The notes: generated by a model from the letters alone, not told the origin. A DNA stretch of 64,000 nt from Cyprinodon diabolis (GCA_030533445.1 CM060062.1:23333329-23397328), one strand, 5' to 3'; shown: positions 27,901-37,055, counted from the stretch's first letter. Made by a program: numbers and translations.

Positions 27901-28600
27901 CATTTATTTTTACTGAGGCGATTGGGGAACTTACACAGGTGTACTGGAAGAGGCTGTATTAGAACCAGATTTGTCTGCAGCTGCAGGGGAGACTCTGGGC
28001 GACCCTTGGAGGGAGATGGACTGGTGTGCTGAGGCGCTATCATCAGCTGGCAAACAAAAACATAAATAAACAAACCATTGAGGAAAAAGGAAAAAAAAAG
28101 GTTTTGACGATCCCCGAAACTTTTATTTCCAGTGCAATGTATATATTAAGTTAGATATGTAGTTTCACTCACACTAAAAAAACATTATTGATCAGCAGGT
28201 CAAACACACACAAAACAATGTTTTTCTTTCTATTCTTTCAATGCATCTAACTAAAGAAGTCCACATCGCTTTTATTATATAAAGATATCAACCACCTGCA
28301 ACAATTGACTTTTCTGTTTTTTTTATTCATACAATTGTTCGGACCCGTTTTGATGCATTGACGAACAAAACTATTAATGGAATTCCATTTCATTTTCCAT
28401 TTGATGCGAAGCCTGCGCATGTGTTTGAGAGCATGACATGCAGTTTACTCTTATTTGTTTTAATTAGAAGGAAAAGGGAATTGATAGAAAGAAAGCATCA
28501 TCTGACTTGCTGTAAAACAAAAAAGTAAAAAAAAAAAAGTGTAACCTTTACCTGTTGGTTCAGAGTCATTCTCTTCGCAGTTCGATTTCTGCTCATCCAT
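1..28600 (-). CDS. kmt2d: kmt2d (MLL2/MLL4) histone H3K4 methyltransferase, 5' part, 3' end outside window
   Basis: Catalytic scaffold of a COMPASS-like complex that mono-methylates H3K4 at enhancers in the nucleus. I joined 46 coding exons plus a probable edge exon by AC...CT boundaries on the plus strand and by reading phase. Together they give about 12.44 kb of CDS, about 4147 aa, against about 5500 aa for human KMT2D. Order: ePHD1 (about 55-212), PHD cluster 1 (214-420), linker, PHD cluster 2 (807-994), HMG box (about 1430-1505), Pro/Ser-rich exon (1502-2025), acidic and LxxLL region (2134-2712), coiled coil (2755-2880), Gln-rich giant exon (2881-3813) and a C-terminal linker. The SET end is missing because the window stops. 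The start codon at 28598-28600 opens a peptide resembling mammalian KMT2D (MDEQK). KMT2D rather than KMT2C is supported by the dhh and lmbr1l neighbours and by overall similarity. The central Pro-Glu repeat region of mammals is absent. Confidence 0.95.
1637..4435 (-). CDS. kmt2d: kmt2d exon 40: giant Gln/Met-rich exon
   Basis: A 2799-bp exon (933 codons, phase 0 at both ends), residues 2881-3813. It opens [20 protein letters not shown] and is dominated by Gln, Met, Pro and Gly. Glutamine runs do not exceed about five, far shorter than the long tracts in the mammalian exon. Near the end, [27 protein letters not shown] (an LxxLL box) and [20 protein letters not shown] match the mammalian protein closely. 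The antisense strand shows open frames of up to 121 codons that are shadows of this composition. Confidence 0.93.
4478..4706. mobile_element. hAT-type MITE with long terminal inverted repeats, intron of kmt2d
   Basis: The element 4486-4698 (213 bp) is almost entirely an inverted repeat of about 85-base arms (AAACTGGTTCCAGAGAGGGCC on the left, its complement on the right). It is bordered by an exact 8-bp duplication GTCTAGAT (4478-4485 and 4699-4706). Eight-base duplications and CAG-like ends are typical of hAT transposons. It carries no coding capacity. Confidence 0.85.
4746..5723 (-). CDS. kmt2d: kmt2d exons 36-39: conserved helical/coiled-coil region
   Basis: Exons 5597-5723, 5205-5286, 5060-5123 and 4746-4978 encode residues 2713-2880. 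[20 protein letters not shown] and [13 protein letters not shown] are followed by [41 protein letters not shown] and [20 protein letters not shown]. The last ends in [18 protein letters not shown]. This is among the best conserved parts of the C-terminal half of KMT2C/D and reads as a long amphipathic coiled coil. Confidence 0.93.
5800..7535 (-). CDS. kmt2d: kmt2d exon 35: acidic and LxxLL-containing region
   Basis: A 1736-bp exon, residues 2134-2711. Family landmarks are [10 protein letters not shown], the highly conserved acidic [20 protein letters not shown] and [15 protein letters not shown], then [18 protein letters not shown], which holds an LxxLL nuclear-receptor box (LIQDLL). Several VKxE-type sites (for example KVEQKE) could be SUMO acceptors. 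The C-terminal third is Met/Gln/Pro-rich. Confidence 0.92.
7945..8461 (-). CDS. kmt2d: kmt2d exons 33-34: Arg/Gln helix and poly-Ala stretch
   Basis: Exon 33 (8282-8461) begins [20 protein letters not shown] followed by an eight-alanine run. Exon 34 (7945-8087) contains [23 protein letters not shown] donor with the right phase is not found after exon 34: reading on reaches a TGA, and the other GT candidates break the frame. A GC donor (AAG|GCAAGC) at 7943-7944 leaves two bases that complete an Arg with exon 35 and gives a junction like the mammalian ...TRLPGP... Residues 2026-2132. Confidence 0.78.
8553..10124 (-). CDS. kmt2d: kmt2d exon 32: Pro/Ser/Gln-rich disordered region
   Basis: A 1572-bp exon (524 codons, phase 0 at both ends) encoding residues 1502-2025. 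It opens with [13 protein letters not shown] and has [30 protein letters not shown] and [16 protein letters not shown], as in mammalian KMT2D. A ten-glutamine run sits at about 9620-9657 (CAG/CAA mix). It ends in [11 protein letters not shown], which runs on into the Arg/Gln-rich helix of exon 33. Probably disordered; no enzymatic domain. Confidence 0.9.
10220..11406 (-). CDS. kmt2d: kmt2d exons 29-31: HMG-box region
   Basis: Exons 11171-11406, 10987-11060 and 10220-10270 encode residues 1382-1501. [20 protein letters not shown] is followed by [40 protein letters not shown] and [17 protein letters not shown]. This is the HMG-like box conserved in KMT2C and KMT2D, with its Trp and Lys/Arg pattern intact. 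It is preceded by a Thr/Pro-rich stretch ([15 protein letters not shown]). Confidence 0.9.
11542..15574 (-). CDS. kmt2d: kmt2d exons 24-28: short linker exons
   Basis: Exons 15439-15574, 15271-15357, 15102-15176, 12272-12430 and 11542-11611 encode residues 1206-1380. [15 protein letters not shown] and the [10 protein letters not shown] segment resemble the family; [12 protein letters not shown] joins to the next exon. Divergence is higher here than in the fingers. The acceptor of the 87-bp exon could be shifted by a few bases; I chose the CAG that keeps phase. The 2.7-kb intron between 12431 and 15101 holds several mobile-element remnants. Confidence 0.75.
12575..13665. mobile_element. non-autonomous DNA element with about 130-bp inverted ends, kmt2d intron
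   Basis: The left end (about 12575-12720) is the diverged reverse complement of the right end (about 13515-13665), sharing GCGCAGTTCGAGTAATT, CACTGAATGTT, AGAAGCTACATAGCCTG and a CTGGC-GCCAGAG block. A third, direct copy of the end sequence lies at about 13343-13420. Inside, a GACGGC(T/A)GCG-containing unit recurs (12763-12860, 12945-13045). No transposase is readable. Confidence 0.7.
14115..14192. repeat. (GT)n-(AT)n microsatellite
   Basis: GT dinucleotides run into about 30 AT dinucleotides in the kmt2d intron at 12431-15101. Confidence 0.97.
14370..14480 (+). pseudogene. BED-type zinc-finger fragment, probable hAT transposase or ZBED relic
   Basis: One plus-strand frame reads [20 protein letters not shown] then [10 protein letters not shown]. 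This matches the second half of BED fingers (GNTxNLxxHLxxxHP). The first Cys pair is not visible upstream, where the frame meets a TGA. A GTAAAG donor-like sequence follows directly. Short and isolated; probably a decayed insertion antisense to kmt2d. Confidence 0.55.
15670..17713 (-). CDS. kmt2d: kmt2d exons 20-23: basic linker
   Basis: Exons 17540-17713, 17268-17441, 16257-16379 and 15670-15791 encode residues 1009-1205. Recognisable family motifs are [50 protein letters not shown] and [11 protein letters not shown]. The Lys/Arg clusters are plausible nuclear localisation signals. Three successive introns share the same split-codon phase (one base before, two after). Confidence 0.88.
17780..18250. 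mobile_element. degenerate DNA-transposon-like repeat in kmt2d intron
   Basis: The stretch starting TAAGAATATCATGAAAGGTT and containing AGCAGGGGCTCCTTTTGC and AGCCCAGGTTGCTTTAAT resembles, from memory, a repeat family common in teleost genomes. No open frame survives. The following 18250-18740 is non-coding of unknown origin. Confidence 0.4.
19391..20867 (-). CDS. kmt2d: kmt2d exons 14-19: second PHD finger cluster
   Basis: Exons 20754-20867, 20556-20660, 20302-20483, 19859-20023, 19556-19665 and the 42-bp microexon 19391-19432 encode residues 769-1007. [19 protein letters not shown] leads into [10 protein letters not shown]...[12 protein letters not shown], then [16 protein letters not shown]...[19 protein letters not shown], then [16 protein letters not shown] and [27 protein letters not shown] closes the last finger. 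These match the PHD4-6 module described for KMT2D, which binds histone H4. The microexon keeps the frame (2+39+1 bases). Confidence 0.92.
21739..21886 (+). mobile_element. short retroelement-like insertion (same family as the lmbr1l intron copy)
   Basis: About 135 bases (TTGAATTGAGAAAGCTTCC ... GAATCTTCATCAGCA) nearly identical to 61096-61226. The flanks carry TATACAT on both sides (about 21739-21745 and 21880-21886), a probable target duplication. Both copies stop at the same CATCAGCA end, as expected of 5'-truncated retrocopies. Lies in the intron between kmt2d exons 13 and 14. Confidence 0.65.
22732..24194 (-). CDS. kmt2d: kmt2d exons 11-13: acidic linker and Arg/Gly-rich basic patch
   Basis: Exons 24093-24194, 22942-23660 and 22732-22845 encode residues 458-768. 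Exon 12 is Ser/Glu-rich with an acidic run ([12 protein letters not shown]) and ends in a basic SPGRSRVKQ stretch. Exon 13 is [20 protein letters not shown], like the basic patch before the second PHD cluster of mammalian KMT2C and KMT2D. The linker is only about 270 residues; the long Ser-Pro-Pro-Pro-Glu repeats of mammalian KMT2D are not there. Confidence 0.85.
23750..23981. mobile_element. MITE-like element in kmt2d intron
   Basis: Ends CCCCTTTCCCACTG (left) and the complement of CCTCTTTCCCACTG (right) form a 14-bp inverted repeat with one mismatch around about 230 bp. The body repeats AACCC/GGGTT-type motifs. A target duplication is not clear. Confidence 0.55.
24275..26011 (-). CDS. kmt2d: kmt2d exons 7-10: first PHD finger cluster
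   Basis: Exons 25840-26011, 25574-25688, 25017-25195 and 24275-24540 encode residues 214-456. The first PHD begins [10 protein letters not shown] and ends [10 protein letters not shown]. The second reads [15 protein letters not shown] through WKCRRCRVC. A third zinc-ribbon-like piece has [12 protein letters not shown] further complete C4HC3 finger follows across the exon 9/10 junction: CCVC, eleven residues, CGIC, RRWMHSEC, then ICLLC. I do not recall this last finger in mammalian KMT2D, but KMT2C has an equivalent (see findings). After it the chain becomes acidic and Thr/Glu-rich. PHD clusters in this family bind histone tails and regulatory partners. Confidence 0.9.
27103..27824 (-). CDS. 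kmt2d: kmt2d exons 4-6: extended PHD finger (ePHD1)
   Basis: Exons 27622-27824, 27377-27486 and 27103-27265 encode residues 55-212. The Cys/His ladder is CALCNC, then GQRELRHF, then [11 protein letters not shown], then [32 protein letters not shown] and LLCPQH. That is the zinc knuckle, linker and atypical PHD of the ePHD fold found in MLL-family proteins. All zinc ligands expected of the fold appear present. Confidence 0.9.
27935..28600 (-). CDS. kmt2d: kmt2d coding exons 2-3: initiator and acidic N-terminus
   Basis: Exon 2 spans 28552-28631, with the start codon at 28598-28600 and 31 bases of 5'UTR. Exon 3 is 27935-28046. They encode residues 1-54, a low-complexity Ser/Asp/Glu-rich leader with no domain. 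The start context (G at -3, G at +4) is good, and the codon split (G|CT, GT|A) joins cleanly to exon 4. Confidence 0.85.
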
Positions 28601-28607
28601 TCCACAT
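28593..28607 (-). promoter_or_regulatory. minimal upstream ORF overlapping the kmt2d start codon
   Basis: In exon 2 an ATG at 28605-28607 opens a four-codon frame (ATG TGG AAT GGA TGA) whose stop overlaps the second codon of the main frame. Its own context is weak (C at -3, T at +4), so leaky scanning is expected, but terminating ribosomes would be positioned right at the real start. Confidence 0.5.
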
Positions 28608-28631
28608 ACGAGGCTTGACCTTATCAGAGAT

Positions 28632-30705
28632 CTACGAATATATAAAAATGTAGATCAAACTTAGAAGACTTATTAGTAATTCAGATTAGGTCGGTTATCA
28701 CCATTATTTGACTGTCAAAAATGTTACCACATAACACTAAAGGTGAAGTGCTCCTAACATCTAAAAAAAAAAACAAGGCATTAAATACAAAAAAATGTAA
28801 ACAACTTTAAAAAATAGCATAAAAATAAACAACATAGCATAAACAGTCCACCTATCTACGCACAAAGTGCTTTTAACACAAGGAAAGCGAATCAACAAGA
28901 CCAGCTTAATAATACAGTCACATCTGGACTTTCAATTGAGTTCCTACCGTTAATTTTCATGTTTTATGATTAATGTAACCGAGATTTAACACCAACTCAT
29001 GAAAATACCGCGAAGGTTACGTGTGGAGCGATCAATCAGAAATAGCTTTAAGGACACAACTTATTTACCATACAATGCATAATCCGCGTCGATAATCTAC
29101 CTGTGGGCAAAAAGCGCCCAATCTAACAACTAAACTGTGTTTTATCAAATTTAAGAACCCCAAAACGGGATACACAAAGAAAATACAATTTCCTTAAATA
29201 GAGCTTCCTGTTGCAGCGGAGCTCTTTTCGTGTAGAACCGAGTCACCGAAGAAAAGTTCCGCCTTGGGATGGAAGCGCTCGACAAAACGCCATAAAAAAA
29301 TACAAAAAAAGCGAAGGATATTCGGTTTTATCCACCTAATAAATCAGACATAAGAGAACTGAATTGGGCTTTCCTAATCTAAAAGTCTTGTTAATGAGTT
29401 TTCTAAAGCCCTGAACCAAGTCGGTGTACAGTGTTGTTTTTTTACGAATTACAAAACATTCATTGTGACATTAGCTTTGAGTACATGCATTTCCCCATGT
29501 TTCCTGTTTATCATAAAATAAGGAAAATTCACCAGTGAATATTATCAGCCATTTTGTTCTGTTTCTGCTTTATTTTGTTCTTTCATGTTCTTTCATCTTT
29601 AGGGAGTTTGGAAGAAAAAATAAACAAAAAAGATCCCAATTAAATTAAAACTTATACTTAAAGCGAAAAAAAATAACATAATTAACAGTGAATACGAGGT
29701 GAATATTTGATCAGATCGATTTAAAGGGATCCTGCATACATCACTAACATGTCTTCATTTCATGGAGGAAATATGAATAGAGGGGGAAGTGATGTGTGGG
29801 GTCAAAATATTGTAGTGTGGCGAGGAAAGATATGCTTCTGTAAAAAGAACACTTTTAATGAAAAAAAGAAAGTATTTCTAAGTGGTGTTTTTTAATGTAA
29901 AACAAATACAAGAACAACAACTGTATCGAAATGAGTGTAAAGCAGCAGAGCTAATGGACTCTAAATCTTTCGCAGCAGTTAACATCGCATCCCTGTTATT
30001 AAACGGAGCCAGAAACACTCGAAACGCACCGGGAAACAAAACAGAAATGTCAAAATCCGGTGCACTGACCCTTTAGGTATTTTAAAACTGCACCTTAACT
30101 GTGACAAATCATACACTTTGATTTAAAGTAAAACGGAGTTGATCGAAGCAAAAGTAACAACACGATGTCAAAGTCTTCATAATATCATTTCTATCACACA
30201 ACTAACTACGAATGTTACTAATTCTGGATATGTACCGTTAATAATCAAAAAGTGATGTATGTCGCTGCACTAAAGTGAACGGTATAAAGCTGAACAACAG
30301 CAAATAAAAGCACTTTCTCAATGTAAACACCGACTTCAAAGGGCTGGTTCTAACCAGCAATTAGACGCATCCGCAGCAGTGTCGAGAATTCTACAAAGCT
30401 AACATTTAACTATTGTGGCGCAGCGACAAACTTTCCCAGAGAAATCCCATGTGTTGAAACTAGAATACCCTCAGGAAGGTGCAGTTTAAGAATGTTGGGT
30501 CGATTATATGTGGATCTCAACGTGAATACAAACAGTCTAAAAAAGCCAAGAGAGAGCACATAGCTAGCTTTCCAGTAATTAGATAGATTCATATGGCAGC
30601 TAAATGCTACAGGCAGCGTCGCTAACACCGGTCTAAGGTCAGGGTTAGTGTGCTTAGATGTGTTTGTTGCAAGAAAATAAAGCATGCACACCAGCTTCAA
30701 CCTAC
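28632..30705. other. kmt2d first intron, no gene seen
   Basis: AT-rich DNA between the probable first exon and exon 2. No conserved frame or recognisable repeat was found. Confidence 0.4.
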
Positions 30706-31330
30706 CTTAGAATATGAACGTCCTCTTCTTATGCATCAGCGAGATCTAAAGAGTCTCAAAGCTTCCAGAAATGCTGATGCTCGCTTCATTTTATGTACCC
30801 GGACTAACGCTGCGGCTAGCCCCGGCTGCTCTGAGAGTGGGGGAAGTGCAAGTCGGTGGAAGGCAATACAGTCAGCAGGCAGGCTTTGCTAGCTGTTTAA
30901 CTACAGTGGTAATAGAGTGGTTACCCAGCTAACCAGCGGCCAGTCAATTCGGACAACTTTTGTACTCTTCGGCCACTCCAGACAAATGTTTTCTGACTCC
31001 ACGCAGCGATGGTGGACGTTGATTGAGGGCTAACATTAGCAAGCTTCACTGATGTTCTGGAATCTCACTCGAAGAGAGGTCGTACGTTGCAGAAACTTTG
31101 CATAAATTTTCTATATCCGGGGAAAGTGCTGGGCTGAACTTTGGTGACCCGCCAGAAAAATAAGGTTTTCCTTTAGGTTTTTTTTGGTGCAGACCTTTAT
31201 CCAACTAAATTTACAGTACAACTTTGCGTATTGGGTCACTAGCATCTTTTTTTTTCCTCCCTTCCCCTCGCTGAAACTGCGTCGCCTCTCCTAACGGCTG
31301 TTCCGCTGAGGCGGCTAGCCGATGCTAGCT
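30706..31330 (-). promoter_or_regulatory. kmt2d: probable kmt2d promoter and non-coding first exon
   Basis: Exon 2 has an acceptor 31 bases 5' of the ATG, so at least one upstream non-coding exon is required. A good donor on the minus strand (CTAAG|GTAGGT, exon edge 30706) lies at the border of a CpG- and GC-richer stretch (about 30770-31060, with a second patch at 31260-31340) in otherwise AT-rich DNA. The exact start site cannot be read from sequence. Inferred. Confidence 0.4.
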
Positions 31331-31339
31331 GTGCTAGGT

Positions 31340-32751
31340 TATAAACAACTACGTCAAAAATGATTTCGTCCAAACGAACCGCTCGTAAATAATCATGTTT
31401 TCGACAGATCGTAATAGAAACTCCGTTGCGACTTGATGGTGATGATTAAGAAATAAATCCTGGTCGATCATTTAGAATATCGGAGAACTGGGCCAACTGA
31501 AATATGGTGGATAATAGATATTAGGTCATTAGATTTTCTACTCGGGAAGCCATTTTTCATTAGACTGTTATGATTGTAACAGCAAAGCTACGTGGACTTC
31601 CCTGTCGTTAAGCAGCTTGCTTGTGTTAAAAAAAAAAAAAAATAATAAAAAAACGATCTAAACTGTTTTAGAGTTATTGTCCATTCCTTTGTTATGCAAA
31701 TTTTACTTTTTTTGTGAAGTGATTATGTCATCTGCGTGTTCTCCTTTTTTTTAATGTTGATTTTTGGTTCTCTTTTTACCTGCTATGGTCTGAAAGAACT
31801 AGATTTTTAAAGTTAGATTCTTATCAAAATACTTTGGAAAACTCCCCTAAGTAAAAAAATGTTGCTGCTAATATCTATTTTTGCAATCAATGAAGTAATC
31901 AGATTATTCACACACATGCTTTTAACTCCTTGCAGCTCTGTTTACAGTCTTCTATTATTTGTAAAAATGATCAGAGTACTCCAAAGCACCACATGAGTTA
32001 CTCTCAAGTCATCATCTAAAACAAAAAAACTCACCAGTGAGTAGTATTTAAAAAAATAATTTTACTGTTGATTTTATTTTTCAATCACACTTGCATTTAT
32101 ACAGATTTGTAAATGTGAATATGTAAAAGAAACAGCAAATTATACAAGAAATTTAGGTGAGCATTGGTTGTTCCAGTTTATCCATATTACTTAAAAAATG
32201 TTAGTGAGCTCTGATCTGGTGTTAGTAAAAGCAATACAATTACCTAGTATGCCATTTATTTACTCTTAAAAGTCTCCTTCTGGTTCCACAACAAGATGCA
32301 AAAATAAAGTACAGTGTAAGAACAACAACAGATGAATACAACATTTCTTCATTTATTCAAGATTTCTTTGTCACCCAGCCACTGCAGGAGGGTGAAATGT
32401 TTGTTTTGGTGCAGGCCATCCAAGAAAAGACAAAATACACAGACAATATAGAGACACTGGGTGTCCCAGGCATGGCAGCCATAAATAGGCGCTGCCCCTT
32501 TATAGTAGGAAAAATGCAAAGAAAGGGATCACAATAGGTTTTGGGAAGAAAAAAATATATATATTTTATAATTTATCCTTAACAGGATACAGTTTGAGAT
32601 TGCAAAAAAAAGCCCAAACACATAGCAAAAGCCAACACAGGTAACATGTTCAAATACTTTATATACTGTATCTGTATATAAATAACAAAATATTTATAAA
32701 TTCAATTTTACAAATAAAATAAAATCAAGTGAGAACATATCAGGTGTGTTC
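31340..32751. other. intergenic DNA, nothing recognised
   Basis: AT-rich sequence upstream of kmt2d with homopolymer runs; no gene or clear repeat seen. Confidence 0.5.
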
Positions 32752-33681
32752 TTAAAGGAATAGTACACCCAAAACATGATTAGCCTTCATTTTCTACTCA
32801 CCTCCATGCTGAACAACACTCTGGAGTACTTTTTTGATATCTCAAATGCATCTGGAGATCTGGGAGGCTTCTTGCTGTCTGCTGACATTCAAATAATGGA
32901 GGTCTATGGTGCCCGAGGCAGAAAGGTCCATAAAAGTCCACAAATGACGTGTCAATATTCCTCCATACTGCTCATCCAATGTATTCCAAGTGTCCTGAGT
33001 GGGTAGCGTCCATAATTTACTCGAAACAAAGTCATTTAGAATGTTTTTAGGGCATAAACAGTAGTGTATAGGATTTCCTAAAAGCGCGCGCCTGCGAGTT
33101 CACGAGCCTACGGAAACTGCGGCAGACCAAACCAGATGAAAGTGCGCATTCAGCTCGGCAAAGAACTCATGCTTTTCCTCAACACTGAAGTCCTCAGACA
33201 TTTTTCTTTCGTTGTTTCTTTCTTTGCACAGGTAAACAGCACATTTCTTCTTCTACGCTTGCATTATCAAGAGCAGGCGCTGAATGCGCACTTTCATCTG
33301 GTTTGGTCTACCGCAGTTTCCGTAGGCTCGTGAACTCGCAGGCGCGTGCTTTTAGGAAATCCTATACACTACTGTTTATGCTCTAAAAACATTCTAAATG
33401 ACTTTGTTTCGAGTAAATTATGGACGCTACCCACTCAGGACACTTGGAATACATTGGACGAGCAGTATGGAGGAATATTGACACGTTTTTTGTGGACTTT
33501 TATGGACCTTTCTGCCTCGGGCACCATAGACCTCCATTATTTGAATGTCAGCAGACAGCAAGAAGCCTCCCAGATCTCCAGATGCATTTGAGATATCAAA
33601 AAAGTACTTGAGAGATTTGTTCAGCATGGGGGTGAGTAGAAAATGAAGGCTAATCATGTTTTGGGTGTACTATTCCTTTAA
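32752..33681. mobile_element. foldback piggyBac-type non-autonomous element
   Basis: The 922-bp body (32756-33677) is flanked by TTAA on both sides (32752-32755, 33678-33681), the piggyBac target signature. The ends AGGAATAGTACACCCAAAA and its complement open inverted arms of about 370 bp that are nearly identical, so most of the element is a giant palindrome with a loop around 33160-33290. Short frames on both strands are mirror images of each other and not genes. Confidence 0.85.
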
Positions 33682-33839
33682 ATAATGGAAATAAAAAGTT
33701 CCCTGGAACCAGGTAAAAAAAAAAAGTAATGAAACCCGAAGAATAATTTGCTCTTAAAACTAGAATTTTCTTTAACTATATCCAAAGTCTCTGTTTGAAA
33801 GCATAAACTACTTTTACCCACACATGACTTTTATGTTAC

Positions 33840-33930
33840 ATTTTGATTGATTGACTTTATTGATCTCACAGTGGAGAAATGTACTTGTTACTTGTGTCCT
33901 TTATACAACTCTCCCTAATTAAAACCTGTG
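33840..33930 (-). repeat. LINE 3'-end-like fragment
   Basis: TTGATTGACTTTATTGATC followed by a CACAGTGGAGAAAT motif is, in reverse, like the GGGATCAATAAAGT-type tails of teleost LINEs. Confidence 0.4.
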
Positions 33931-34734
33931 CTTCCCAGCTTCTTTGTTTGCAAAACTATTGATGGAATCACAGATAACTTAGCTGTTGCCATGGAGGATC
34001 TTGGGTAGTTCTTTATTGGTTTGAGTTCAGTGAAGTTCCTCCCTGCAGATGCAACAGTTACAGGGAGAGTGCAGGCCACACTCAGAGCTACAGAAGGTTT
34101 GTGTTGAATTCAGATCTCATTTTGAGAGGGTTGAGTAAACAAGGTTAGGATTTCTGGAAGTTTTGTTTCCATCCAAACAGACATTTTTCTTGGAGAATTT
34201 TACATGGATCCTTCTTCAACGTTGTGTCAATCTGACCCCAAGCCTTTTTTGGGGGGTATAAGTAAGGATTTCTACATGATCAAAGATAAATGAATAAATA
34301 TACAAATGTTTTATGAATTTGTTTTTCTTTTACTATATGTATATAAGAACTTCCTATTCATGGAAAAGAAAAAAACAATGAACTGATCATAGGGATCCCT
34401 AAGCATTCGCCTTGGTTAAATTTTTCCTTGGGCCAGACCTAGAAAACATCAGTCACATCTCTAGTAATTGTAATAAAGCTCAGTGAAACAGATTGGTAAT
34501 AACATAGCACCAAGATTTTGCTGTGTTATTATAAAGATTTAAAGAAAAGCTGTGCAATAGGATCTCATTGCTTTTATTTAATACAGAGAAACAACAATGA
34601 TCTCACTTATTGTTAAAAAATAGGTTATATTGAGAACATGATAGTAGAAGTTGCTTCACTTTAGAATGTATTATGAGTGAAAAAGAAAATAGAGATCTTA
34701 AAACAAATGATAATCCATCTTTTGTCTATATCTT

Positions 34735-34945
34735 GGGTGGGATATGGGTCTGGTGTGCATTTTGAGCTTTGGACAGTCCATCATAGAGACAGACGGGATA
34801 AACTAGTATGCACACACGCATTTACAGTATATCCGGGCAACTTAGAGCAATCTCTTTTAGAGTGTTGCAGGGACCTGGAGAACCTGAGGGAGAGAACAAT
34901 TCCAAACAGAAAAAAACAAAGCCAGGATTTAAAACCTCATATGAA
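34735..34945. repeat. degenerate interspersed repeat
   Basis: GGACAGTCCATCATAGAGAC, GGCAACTTAGAGCAAT and GGACCTGGAGAACCTGAGGG occur in the order of a very common teleost repeat (…cagtctatcgcaggg…gcaatttagag…ggagaacccgga…). Heavily decayed. Confidence 0.5.
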
Positions 34946-36861
34946 GCAATAGTAATATCAACTTGGCAGTCCAGCTGTTCCAGTATGGCAGTGTCTAAGA
35001 GAATAGTTTCCAGGATGTTGCATGCATTATGTCAAAGATAATGTGTGCAGTAGAGTTAATCTTTTTCCTTAGTCCAGGTAAAGAAGTACTTGTAATGCCT
35101 CCAATGACGGTCCCTCTCCGTTCCAGTGTAACGACACACCAGGTCACAAAGCATCGTCAAGAAAGATGTGGATGAGCAGATGATCTTTACAGATGTTTAG
35201 AGAGGGCTGACCTGAATCGGATGCAACACCAGTAGAGTCTACAAACCAGACCATCATGGCTAATATCAGTGTCAGACCTAACAAATACCCATGTGGAAGA
35301 ATAGTCAAAACACTTTATGAAATATTTCCAAATCAGATGGAGAATTTTACAAGCAGAATTGAAGCTTTTTATGTCTATAAAGGGTGGGCAGACATCAGAT
35401 TTAACTGTATGGATTACAAATCAGATATCACTCAACTTCATATCCAAGTGAGGGAGGTTGAGTGATTATTTTAGTAATATAGTGCATAGTAATCAGTTTA
35501 AGCCACATTTTTCATTAGTATTCAACTGAGTGCTATACTTATGAGCACTCTCTTCTGGGCAGATTAACTGTGAAACTATAATACTAACATTAACTGGTTA
35601 CTTTGACAGGGTACCTGCTTAGGCACAGTCTGCAGCTGGTTGTTTAACAGATATACTGCTTAGGATAATGTCAATAATAGGGATGGGTGTGCTTCATTTA
35701 GGTTCCACACCTTCAATCTCCATGTTTACCACAACTGGAGCTGTTTTTAAACAGCCAAATTTATTTTTCTTATGTGAGAAAAAAATGCATTGCCCTTCTT
35801 TTTATTTTTTACAGCCAGTTAATCAGCTGTGCACAGTATCAGCTGAGTGAAGGACAGCGATGTTCTTCTCCATACAGGCATGGAGAAAATTACAGTCACT
35901 TTGTCACTCTCTCGCTGTCTCAAAAAAAGGATTTTAAACCGCGAGAAAGGTAATAGTGTGTGAAAATGGTAATTTTCAAAAACCTGGTTGTACTTTGATG
36001 CCAATAACCAGACCACATTTATTAAGATTTAACACGGCCCCTTTATTTTCAGTATCAAACCCTTTAATAATTGTGATGATTATGTGTAGAATCTGTTTTA
36101 TGTTTTCAAAGGATGAATGTTTTTTAGCCATGTTATCAAAGTGTTAAGCTGGGTTTTAGAGGCATTGGGTCACAAAAAGTGTGATGGAATTAGGCCTGAG
36201 TTGCTCCTTTTCTTTATCTATAAACTGACTTATCACTGTGAGAAAATGAGAAAAGCAAATGCCCTGGGAAAAAAAAAAAGAAGTTGAAGAAAACAGCTCA
36301 TAGAATTGCCCTCCCTCTGAACTCTGAATGAAATCGTGTTGAAACCCTACAAAACTTGCATTTTTCAACAGGATATAGCATCTTTTTCCTATCCTTCTTT
36401 AATCTGAGCCTGTACACTGATTTAGTACAAGGTTAGTTCTTGGATTTGCAGTTAACCTTTCACCAACCTCTTCCCAGCCCTACTTCCTTGATACCATAGT
36501 GAAAAGGCCTGGGGCAGTATGACCTTCTGAACTTACAGAAAATAGAGCCTGGGTAACAGCCTGGCCCACTGTGAGAAGGTCACAGGTTTATTTCACATTG
36601 GCTCCCAATGTGTCTCATAGCAGAAAACACAGAGTATCTGGAGGTAACTGACAATAAAGAGCCTGGCAGTTTATTTATAGAATGCTTTAGATTCATTCGC
36701 TGTGCATGATACTGGATTAGATTTTGTCCTTGGAAGTTTCTCTGTTAGAGGAGAATAATCTGGAGGTGTCCTTGTATGTTAGATATGTTTGCAATTCTCA
36801 CAGTTATCTGAACTCTGAGGGTTAGGGGGTTGTAGCCCCAGTTGTGACCCAATTTTTGAAA

Positions 36862-37055
36862 AACGCTAAAATGCCCTTTTGGGAGCCAAAATACATGCTT
36901 AAGTGTCCTCTCTTGAGCCAGGGTGTGTGTGCTAAAGTGCCTCCATTAGAGCCAAAACATGCTAAACTGTCCTCTCGGGAGGCAAAATGCATGCTAAAGT
37001 ATCCATATGGGAGACAAAATGCGTGCTAAAGTGACCCATTGGGATCCAAACATGT
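36862..37055. repeat. minisatellite, about 6 units of 29-34 bp
   Basis: Units of the type GGGAGCCAAAATGCATGCTAAAGTG(T)CCTCT repeat imperfectly. A further unit (37353-37388) sits on the far side of a LINE-like insertion. Confidence 0.85.

Noticed and set aside
29882..30076. 64-codon plus-strand frame upstream of kmt2d
   Set aside because: No similarity recognised and no surrounding gene structure.
33136..33657. Several 60-80 codon frames on both strands
   Set aside because: They lie in the inverted arms of the piggyBac-type element and mirror each other almost residue for residue (compare 32776-33006 plus with 33427-33657 minus).
36862..37055. Regularly spaced repeats that might suggest a CRISPR-like array
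   Set aside because: Units are contiguous, diverged, without unique spacers, and in vertebrate DNA; it is a minisatellite.
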